A DNA stretch of 18,224 nt from Firmicutes bacterium UBA2598. Its GTDB lineage: Bacteria; Bacillota; PH28-bin88. The stretch covers positions 1-18,224 of the forward strand of contig DDKM01000061.1 of the NCBI GenBank assembly GCA_002339345.1, written 5' to 3'. The translations under genes and the position numbers were made by a program. How positions within the stretch are numbered: position 1 is the first letter of the stretch; every line of letters starts with the position of its first letter. Shown here in pieces: positions 13,085-18,224 of this stretch. The notes below the pieces were generated by a model, which searched no databases, was not told the DNA's origin, and worked only from the letters and a program-made list of their open reading frames with translations.

Positions 13085-14227
13085 ATGATCTATTTTGACA
13101 ACGCAGCGGGCAGTTGGCCAAAGCCCCCAGGGACGGTCACCGCGATGGTGGATGCCTTGAAGGAGACCGGTTCTAGCCCCGGTCGCGGCGGTCACCGGGC
13201 TTCTCTGGCAGCCAGCAGGATTTTATGGAGGGCGCGAGAGTGTGTGGCCAGCTTTTTTAATTGCCCGGATCCGTCCAGGGTAATCTTTACCCATAATGCC
13301 ACTTACGCCTTAAACCAGGCAATTAAAGGAGTGCTCCGGCCGGGGGACCATGTGGTGGTTTCGTCCATGGAACACAATTCAGTCCTTCGTCCCCTGTTCT
13401 CCATGGGGAGTAAAGGAGTGTCCCACACGGTGGTGATGGCGGATCCCCAGGGAACTTTATCTGCCGCCGACATGCTGGGGGCTTTTAAAGAGAATACACG
13501 ACTGGTGGTCATTACCCATGCGTCCAACGTGACGGGAACCGTGATGCCGGTGGCGGAAATAGTGGCATCAGCCCGGAGGGCAGGTGTTAAGACCCTGGTA
13601 GATGCATCCCAGACTGCGGGTGTGTGGCCTGTGGACATCTCCGCCCTCGGAGCCGACATGGTCGCCTTCGCCGGCCACAAGGGGTTAATGGGTCCGCCGG
13701 GTACGGGAGTTTTATGGGTGGGTGAAGGGATAGACTTGGCTCCCCTGGTGGAGGGAGGTACCGGCAGTTTCAGCGAATCAACTGAGCAGCCGCCAGGCTT
13801 GCCGGACCGCTATGAGGGTGGTACTCCCAACACGGTTGGTCTTGCGGGTCTGGCTGCTGCTATTGAATACCTTAACCAAATGGGGATGTCCAACATCAGG
13901 GAGCATGAACGGGATTTGATCGGCTACTTTCTACTCAGACTGCAGGAGATACCTGGTGTGAGGGTTTACGGGCCGGGAGACCCGGACCGCCAAGTGGCAG
14001 TGGTAAGTATCAACATTGGCCAGGCGAGTTCATCTGAAGTTGCCTACATGTTGGACCGGGCATGCCAGGTTGCGGTGCGGGGGGGCTTCCACTGTGCTCC
14101 CCTTGCCCATCAGTCCCTGGGCACCACCGGGCAGGGGACGGTACGGTTCAGTTTTTCCATCTTCAATACCCGGCAGGAAATCGACCATGCGGTGGATGGT
14201 CTTCGAGTGCTTGCTGCAGGAATGTGA
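13085..14227 (+). CDS. Class V aminotransferase, cysteine desulfurase family
   Basis: PLP enzyme of 380 residues resembling the cysteine desulfurase-like subfamily that starts MIYFDNAAGSWPKPP. It shows the cofactor-site histidine in SSMEHNSVLRPL (about residue 97), ITHASNVTGTVMPV, the aspartate of VDASQTAG (173), and the cofactor lysine in AFAGHKGLMGPPGTG (199). A cysteine in RGGFHCAPLAH (337) sits at the place of the sulfur-accepting residue. It therefore probably removes sulfur from cysteine, though the acceptor is unknown; a selenocysteine lyase or related activity is possible. ATG at 13085 follows GGGAGGA at good spacing. It has its own likely promoter next to a parS site. The DUF554 gene follows 74 bases later and may share the transcript. 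Confidence 0.9.
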   Translation: MIYFDNAAGSWPKPPGTVTAMVDALKETGSSPGRGGHRASLAASRILWRARECVASFFNCPDPSRVIFTHNATYALNQAIKGVLRPGDHVVVSSMEHNSVLRPLFSMGSKGVSHTVVMADPQGTLSAADMLGAFKENTRLVVITHASNVTGTVMPVAEIVASARRAGVKTLVDASQTAGVWPVDISALGADMVAFAGHKGLMGPPGTGVLWVGEGIDLAPLVEGGTGSFSESTEQPPGLPDRYEGGTPNTVGLAGLAAAIEYLNQMGMSNIREHERDLIGYFLLRLQEIPGVRVYGPGDPDRQVAVVSINIGQASSSEVAYMLDRACQVAVRGGFHCAPLAHQSLGTTGQGTVRFSFSIFNTRQEIDHAVDGLRVLAAGM

Positions 14228-14301
14228 TTGGGGCGGATACACTTAGGATGGCAGGTCTGGCGTAAGGAGCTGTTTTGATAATAAACAAGGAGGCACCAGG
14301 T

Positions 14302-14982
14302 GTGTGGGGTACAACGGTTAATGCCCTGGCCATTGTGGCCGGAAGCCTATTGGGATTACTGTTGAGGCGGGGCTTGCCGGAGGGCGTCAAGGATACGGTT
14401 TTGCAGGCTGTGGGACTTGGTGTTTTGCTGGTGGGAACGCGCATGGCCATGCAGACAGACCAATTGCTGGTAGTGCTGATCAGTCTTGTGATGGGAGGTA
14501 TTGCTGGCGAACTGGTGGGTATCGAGGCCTTTTTGGACAGGTTAGGCAAAAAATTGGAGGTGCGCCTGGGCCAAAATGGCAACGGGCAGGTGGGTAAGGG
14601 CTTTGTTTTTGCCACTCTGCTTTACTGTGTAGGAGCCATGGCGATCATGGGGGCTTTAGAAAGCGGGTTGACCGGCCGGCACGATATTCTTTACGCCAAG
14701 TCCCTTTTGGACGGGATAACCGCGATCATGCTCACCTCCAGTATGGGCATCGGAGTGGCCTTTTCGGCTGTACCGGTATTTTTGTATCAGGGGGGTATTA
14801 CCCTGGTGGCTAGCAGTGTGGAGCGGTTTCTCACAGATCCTGTGATCAGGGAGATGACAGCTACCGGGGGGGTGCTGATTATCGGAATCAGCCTGAACAT
14901 GCTGGGCATTAAGTCGGTACGGGTGGGCAACATGCTGCCGGCGATCCTGGTGGCGATGGTCATTGTCTCCCTGATGCCTTGA
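14302..14982 (+). CDS. DUF554 family membrane protein
   Basis: Hydrophobic protein of 226 residues with about seven membrane segments. It matches the DUF554 (YdfK/YqgA-like) family: start WGTTVNALAIVAGSLLGLLLRRGLPE, middle FATLLYCVGAMAIMGALESGL, then LLDGITAIMLTSSMGIGVAFSA and end GNMLPAILVAMVI. Function is unknown; a transport role is only a guess. GTG at 14302 is preferred because a perfect AAGGAGG lies eight bases upstream and homologues start at this point; TTG at 14275, with AAGGAG upstream, would add nine residues of unsupported sequence. A strong terminator follows the stop by 31 bases, closing the rightward block. Confidence 0.92.
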   Translation: MWGTTVNALAIVAGSLLGLLLRRGLPEGVKDTVLQAVGLGVLLVGTRMAMQTDQLLVVLISLVMGGIAGELVGIEAFLDRLGKKLEVRLGQNGNGQVGKGFVFATLLYCVGAMAIMGALESGLTGRHDILYAKSLLDGITAIMLTSSMGIGVAFSAVPVFLYQGGITLVASSVERFLTDPVIREMTATGGVLIIGISLNMLGIKSVRVGNMLPAILVAMVIVSLMP

Positions 14983-15013
14983 TACCGCTACAACAGTACT
15001 TGCTAAATATGGT

Positions 15014-15043
15014 GAGGGTGCCCAGGGTGCACCCTCGTTTTTT
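15014..15043 (+). terminator. Strong intrinsic terminator after the DUF554 gene
   Basis: GAGGGTGC (15014-15021) pairs exactly with GCACCCTC (15029-15036) around a seven-base loop. One G and then six Ts (15038-15043) follow. It ends the rightward transcript before the convergent lar operon. Confidence 0.9.
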
Positions 15044-15106
15044 ACACAAACACGATATGGTACTACCGTTGCATGGGAATTCTATCACAATCCGCCCAGG
15101 GGACTC

Positions 15107-15129
15107 CCGCCTCTACAGGCGGAAGAGGC
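15107..15129. repeat. Overlapping inverted repeats next to the larC stop
   Basis: CCGCCT (15107-15112) pairs with AGGCGG (15117-15122), or alternatively GCCTCT (15109-15114) with AGAGGC (15124-15129). They lie directly beyond the larC stop. On the minus strand no T-run follows, so at best this is a weak or Rho-aided end for the lar transcript. Confidence 0.4.
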
Positions 15130-15130
15130 T

Positions 15131-16333
15131 TCACTTTTCAGCCATGGATAGGCTTTCTTTGCGGGCGGTTTCGTAAACCTCCTGCAGGGGGATGCCCTTA
15201 GCCAAGGCTACTGTCCGGCAATCTTCATATTCCGGGCTCAACCGATGGGTAGTGGCACCTCCATGGGCACTTGCACACCAGGAATGCTTGACCCGTACCG
15301 GCATGTCAGCTACTTCCACCACCAGCGAACGCCGGGGTAGTTTGTAACGCTGTTCCCATCGCCAGCGCAGGCCGTTGGTGCAACCTTCCCGGAAAATGAT
15401 TTCCGCCATTTGCTGAACCTGGTCCGGCGGGCAAATCACCGTCAGGCCGGCCCCTGGGCGGCCCTTTTTCATCTGTAGCGGAGTGAAGGCGGCATCAAGG
15501 GCTCCAAGGGAGAGTAATTGCTGGGCCAGGTAGGCCAAAACCTCAGGGGTGGTATCATCCACCCATGTTTCCAGCACACCTATGGTGTCGCTTTCCCATT
15601 CCCTGTGGGCTGATTGGGCAGGGGCAGTTCCAACTATCAGGCGTATTAGGTTCGGTTTTTCCCAGCGGGCCTTGCCGGCTCCGTATCCAACATCATTAAT
15701 GACCATGGGAGGCAAGGGGCCAAAGTGCCGGGCGATGGTGGAGATGATAGCCGCCCCGGTGGGGGTTACCAGCTCCCTTTCTACAGGCACCCCATAAACG
15801 GGAATACCCTTTAGCAGAACCACCGTAGCGGGGGCGGGTAGCGGGAGGTTGCCGTGATGGCACTTGACCCATCCATGGGCCAGGGGTAATGGTGATGCCA
15901 AGACTGTGTCTATTTCCAGGTAATCCAGGGCGATGGCCGTGCCCACCACATCGATGATGGCATCAACCGCACCCACTTCATGAAAGTGTACCTGTTCCGG
16001 GCTACACCCGTGCACCGCGCCTTCCGCCTCAGCCAGCCGGCGGAATACAGCTACACTGGTTTCCACTACCTGGCTGGATAGGCCGGCTTTCCTGATCAAT
16101 TCCTCAATATCCCGCAAATGTCGGTGGGAGTGATGGGACTGGCAGGCTACTGTAACGCTGTGGGCGGAAATGCCTTGTACTTCCACCCGTTCCAGCAGGA
16201 TATCATAACCGTCCAGGTCTAATCGCGCCAGTTCTCCCTTTAAATGTTCAAGGGGCACCCCGGCCCCTAGTAATGCTCCGAGGCACATGTCGCCACTGAT
16301 GCCAGCAAAACAGTCAAAGTAGGCTACCCGCAC
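15131..16333 (-). CDS. larC: Nickel-pincer cofactor biosynthesis protein LarC (nickel insertion)
   Basis: Protein of 400 residues of the LarC family (formerly DUF111). LarC is a CTP-dependent cyclometallase that puts nickel into the pyridinium bis-thiocarboxylate mononucleotide, the last step to the cofactor of lactate racemase. Family marks are VAYFDCFAGISGDMCLGALL at the start, a His-rich stretch (SHHSHRHL), HFHEVGAVDAIIDVVG, GNLPLPAPATVVLL and ELVTPTGAAI. The C-terminal part includes WVDDTTPEVLAYL. In Lactobacillus plantarum, larC is split and joined by programmed frameshift; here it is one continuous frame. GTG at 16333 is preferred: GGGGAGG lies eight bases upstream and homologues start here. 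GTG at 16342 would have no room for a ribosome site. It overlaps the larB end by ten bases. Confidence 0.95.
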   Translation of the reverse strand: MRVAYFDCFAGISGDMCLGALLGAGVPLEHLKGELARLDLDGYDILLERVEVQGISAHSVTVACQSHHSHRHLRDIEELIRKAGLSSQVVETSVAVFRRLAEAEGAVHGCSPEQVHFHEVGAVDAIIDVVGTAIALDYLEIDTVLASPLPLAHGWVKCHHGNLPLPAPATVVLLKGIPVYGVPVERELVTPTGAAIISTIARHFGPLPPMVINDVGYGAGKARWEKPNLIRLIVGTAPAQSAHREWESDTIGVLETWVDDTTPEVLAYLAQQLLSLGALDAAFTPLQMKKGRPGAGLTVICPPDQVQQMAEIIFREGCTNGLRWRWEQRYKLPRRSLVVEVADMPVRVKHSWCASAHGGATTHRLSPEYEDCRTVALAKGIPLQEVYETARKESLSMAEK

Positions 16334-17097
16334 ACCGGACACCTCCCCGTTCCAACGATGGCGTGGGCCAGGGCTGCCGCCCCAAAGCCGTTATCGATGT
16401 TGACCACCCCGACCCCGACAGCGCAACTGTTCAACATGGTCAGCAGGGCGGATAGTCCACCGAAATTGGCCCCATAGCCGACACTGGTTGGAACCGCGAT
16501 TACCGGCCGGCTGGTCAGTCCGCCTACAACGCTGGCCAGGGCTCCTTCCATGCCTGCCACCACAATAATGGCCTGGGCCTGGTGCAGGTGGTCCATTTGT
16601 CCCAGCAGGCGGTGCAGGCCAGCTACACCCACATCGTATAGCCGGGTGATTTCCAGCCCCATCACCTCGCCACAGACCGCCGCCTCCTCCGCTACTGGCA
16701 AGTCAGCCGTACCAGCGCTGACTACCAACACCTTGCCGGCAGATGGGCGACCGGGGTCATGATCAATCACCAATAGGCGGGGCAATTCATGGTAAACCAC
16801 ATCGGGCACAGTTTCCCGAACGGCCTCAAAAACCTCCCGGCTGGCCCGGGTGCCAAGGACGCGCCGGTGGTGGTGGGAAAGCCTTTCCATAATGGCAGCC
16901 ACCTGATCAGGGGATTTACCCTGGCAGAATACCACTTCCGGGAACCCCTGGCGAAGGGCCCGGTGGTGATCCAGGCAGGCAAAGGAAATATTTTCGTAAG
17001 GCATTTTGCGCAATCGTTCCATGCCTTTATCAACGGTAATCTGGCCGTCCCTGATTTCCTCAAGGGTCTGCCTTAGCTTCTCAGTGTCCAATAACAT
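16324..17097 (-). CDS. larB: Nickel-pincer cofactor biosynthesis protein LarB (carboxylase/hydrolase)
   Basis: Protein of 257 residues. LarB carboxylates and hydrolyses nicotinic acid adenine dinucleotide to pyridinium-3,5-dicarboxylate mononucleotide, the first pathway step. The N-terminal helical part is family-specific (LRQTLEEIRDGQITVDKGMERLRKMPYE). The C-terminal half is PurE-like, with VSAGTADLPVAEEAA, YDVGVAGLHRL, VAGMEGALASVVGGL and TSVGYGANFGGLSALLTMLNSC. The cysteine at about 225 in NSCAVGVGVVNIDNGFGA fits the catalytic cysteine reported for the Lactobacillus enzyme. ATG at 17097 is used but lies only three bases after AAGGAGG; TTG at 17091 has better spacing, and ATG 17121 buries the ribosome site. 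It overlaps larE by 17 bases and larC by ten, so the three are translationally linked. Confidence 0.95.
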   Translation of the reverse strand: MLLDTEKLRQTLEEIRDGQITVDKGMERLRKMPYENISFACLDHHRALRQGFPEVVFCQGKSPDQVAAIMERLSHHHRRVLGTRASREVFEAVRETVPDVVYHELPRLLVIDHDPGRPSAGKVLVVSAGTADLPVAEEAAVCGEVMGLEITRLYDVGVAGLHRLLGQMDHLHQAQAIIVVAGMEGALASVVGGLTSRPVIAVPTSVGYGANFGGLSALLTMLNSCAVGVGVVNIDNGFGAAALAHAIVGTGRCPVCG

Positions 17098-17917
17098 TAC
17101 CCTCCTTGGGAAGTAATTCATTCATGGAACCCGTGCGCAGCCCTTCCAGATCGATGGTGATATAGACAAAACCCAGTTCCTTCAACGATCTGGTGATCTC
17201 CTCCCTTTGTGTGGATTGGATTAGACGATCCATTTCCCCAGCCGGCACCTCTATCCGGGCAATTGGACCATGGTGGCGGACCCGCAGGGCGCTGAAACCC
17301 ATTGCGGCAAGTTTCCGTTCCGCTCGCTCCACCCGTTGCAGCCGGTCCAGGGTAATGGCCTCACCATAGGGGAACCGCGAGGACAGGCAGGCCTGGGCCG
17401 GTTTATTCCAGTTGGGTAGATCCAGGTGCCGGGACAGGGTCCTGATTTCCTCCTTGGTTAGACCCGCCTCCCGTAAGGGGCTGCGTACTCCCCATTCCCG
17501 CGCGGCACGGGTGCCGGGACGGTAATCTTCGGTGTCATCTATGTTGGAGCCATCCACAATGTGTGCCAGGCCTTTCTCTTGGGCAAGGGTCTGTAATTTG
17601 CAAAATAATTCCTGTTTGCAAAAATAGCACCGCTCGGGAGGGTTGTTGGCAAACTGGGGGTTGTCCAGTTCCCTGGTCTCCACCAGAAGGTGCGGGAATC
17701 CCAATTTGTCAGCCACTTCCATGGCCAGATCCCTTTCTGCAGCTGGGTAAGTTTCAGAAACCGCCGTTACCGCCAGGGCCCGTTCCCCCAGGGTATCCCA
17801 AGCAATCTTGGCCAGCAGCGTGCTGTCCGTGCCGCCGGAGTAGGCCACCAGTGCCGAACCCAATTCCTTCAAAATTTGCCTGACTTGTTCGTACTTTTGC
17901 CATAAATCCTTATCCAA
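17081..17917 (-). CDS. larE: Nickel-pincer cofactor biosynthesis sulfur transferase LarE
   Basis: Protein of 278 residues of the PP-loop ATP pyrophosphatase group. LarE adenylates the pyridinium dicarboxylate made by LarB and converts the carboxylates to thiocarboxylates. The ATP-binding SGGTDS motif lies at residues 27-32. CYFC (Cys97, Cys100) and QACLSSR (Cys177) are present. Single-cysteine LarE enzymes give up sulfur from the cysteine that matches Cys177, whereas the three-cysteine type carries an iron-sulfur cluster; the latter pattern is seen here. TTG at 17917 is chosen because GGAGGGG lies five bases upstream and a promoter sits at 17954-17983. The same frame is open to the window edge, but that extension is low-complexity and lies upstream of the promoter. 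It is first in larE-larB-larC. Confidence 0.95.
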   Translation of the reverse strand: MDKDLWQKYEQVRQILKELGSALVAYSGGTDSTLLAKIAWDTLGERALAVTAVSETYPAAERDLAMEVADKLGFPHLLVETRELDNPQFANNPPERCYFCKQELFCKLQTLAQEKGLAHIVDGSNIDDTEDYRPGTRAAREWGVRSPLREAGLTKEEIRTLSRHLDLPNWNKPAQACLSSRFPYGEAITLDRLQRVERAERKLAAMGFSALRVRHHGPIARIEVPAGEMDRLIQSTQREEITRSLKELGFVYITIDLEGLRTGSMNELLPKEGNVIGH

Positions 17918-17953
17918 GCTTTCCCCTCCCAGTGGTATGATGCCTGTTAACAC

Positions 17954-17983
17954 ATTATAGTATGGTGCCAAAAAGCTTGTAAA
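17954..17983 (-). promoter_or_regulatory. Vegetative promoter of the lar operon
   Basis: On the minus strand TTTACA (17978-17983, 5 of 6) and a perfect TATAAT (17954-17959) are separated by 18 bases. Transcription would begin near 17947, giving a leader of about 30 bases that contains only the larE ribosome site. No riboswitch fits in that leader. Confidence 0.7.
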
Positions 17984-17998
17984 CCCACCGTCTGGGAA

Positions 17999-18018
17999 AT
18001 GTCCAAGGGGATGTCCAA
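17999..18018. repeat. Direct repeat ATGTCCAA, 12-base period, upstream of the lar promoter
   Basis: ATGTCCAA occurs at 17999-18006 and again at 18011-18018, separated by GGGG. It lies 16 bases upstream of the lar -35 hexamer, a usual place for an activator or repressor. Function is not known. Confidence 0.5.
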
Positions 18019-18028
18019 ACCCTTTTGA

Positions 18029-18059
18029 TGGAAAAGAGGAGTTCATATCAGCTTTTCCA
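18029..18059. repeat. 8-base inverted repeat upstream of the lar promoter
   Basis: TGGAAAAG (18029-18036) and CTTTTCCA (18052-18059) are exact complements with 15 bases between. There is no T-run on either side, so an operator is more likely than a terminator if it is functional at all. Confidence 0.4.
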
Positions 18060-18129
18060 AAAGATAGGCTCACTTCGCTGGAGGGATTCACGGGTTTTTG
18101 GCGAATAGAATCCTGGCAAGCCTTGTCCA

Positions 18130-18151
18130 CATGGGAATGTGCATGGGAATG
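18130..18151. repeat. Direct repeat CATGGGAATG, 12-base period
   Basis: CATGGGAATG occurs at 18130-18139 and 18142-18151 with two bases between. It has the same 12-base period as the repeat at 17999-18018 but an unrelated sequence. No function can be assigned. Confidence 0.5.
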
Positions 18152-18224
18152 AAAATACCAAGGAAGTACGGAGGTTAAAACAGCTTCCAAAATACTTATG
18201 CTCGGTATGACGAAAGCGAACTGC

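Larger units (their letters stand above)
17984..18224. other. Region upstream of the lar promoter, no gene supported
   Basis: This stretch of 241 bases to the right edge contains no convincing gene on either strand. It carries two pairs of short direct repeats with a 12-base period and one 8-base inverted repeat (listed separately), some of them close enough to the lar promoter to serve as regulator sites. Confidence 0.5.

Noticed and set aside
12838..13086. A minus-strand frame of 82 codons through the parS pair.
   Set aside because: Its sequence is just the translation of the parS palindromes and of the cobT end; no family resemblance.
17918..17953. A nickel/cobalt or other riboswitch in front of larE.
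   Set aside because: The predicted leader is only about 30 bases and holds no conserved aptamer block.
17999..18151. Short repeats considered as the start of a CRISPR array.
   Set aside because: Repeat units are only 8-10 bases with 2-4 bases between them, which does not fit repeat and spacer lengths.
17918..18224. The larE frame stays open from the TTG start to the right edge, suggesting a long N-terminal extension or fusion with HSHAHSH-like sequence.
   Set aside because: A good promoter (17954-17983) and a good ribosome site lie inside it, the added residues look unlike any LarE, and the usual LarE length is reached from TTG 17917.

Overview
This window is a replication-origin region of a bacterial chromosome. 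It most likely comes from a Gram-positive anaerobe of the class Clostridia, in the Desulfotomaculum/Peptococcaceae neighbourhood. That placement is an inference from four things: the gene order; the style of ParA, Jag and YidC; strong AAGGAGG-type ribosome sites with many TTG and GTG starts; and B12 and nickel-pincer cofactor genes near the origin. I cannot name the species.

Layout. Positions 1-2913 read leftwards: dnaA, dnaN and a small S4-domain gene (yaaA), the usual start of the dnaA-dnaN-yaaA-recF block. Positions 2914-3334 are the divergent origin segment, with two perfect DnaA boxes, a likely dnaA promoter that has one of these boxes in its spacer, and a near-consensus promoter for rpmH. 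Further near-consensus DnaA boxes lie between dnaA and dnaN, so the origin looks bipartite, as in Bacillus. From 3335 to 9615 a compact rightward block carries rpmH (45 codons with stop), rnpA, yidD, yidC, jag, mnmE, mnmG and rsmG. It covers ribosome and RNase P biogenesis, membrane protein insertion, tRNA wobble modification and 16S rRNA methylation. After a 292-base gap come parA and parB, the chromosome segregation pair. A cobalamin riboswitch with an intrinsic terminator then leads into cobT. Immediately after cobT are two parS sites, one perfect and one with a single mismatch, which are the binding sites of the ParB encoded just upstream. A class V aminotransferase (cysteine desulfurase family) with its own promoter and a DUF554 membrane protein follow, closed by a strong terminator at 15014-15043.

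Positions 15131-17917 read leftwards and hold a complete larE-larB-larC operon for the nickel-pincer nucleotide cofactor of lactate racemase-type enzymes. It has a recognisable promoter at 17954-17983. No larA-type enzyme is in the window. The last 240 bases, upstream of that promoter, hold short repeats but no gene I can support.

How the parts work together: DnaA acts on the boxes around its own gene, ParB loads at the parS pair about 1.4 kb downstream of parB, and the rpmH-to-rsmG genes supply growth-linked translation and membrane functions. Most of this is a well-known arrangement. The least ordinary points are the yidC leader (a perfect Shine-Dalgarno sequence, a mini reading frame that ends on the yidC start codon, and a hairpin covering the yidC ribosome site), the B12-controlled gene between parAB and parS, and the lar operon with a three-cysteine LarE. 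I found no mobile element, CRISPR array, tRNA or rRNA.
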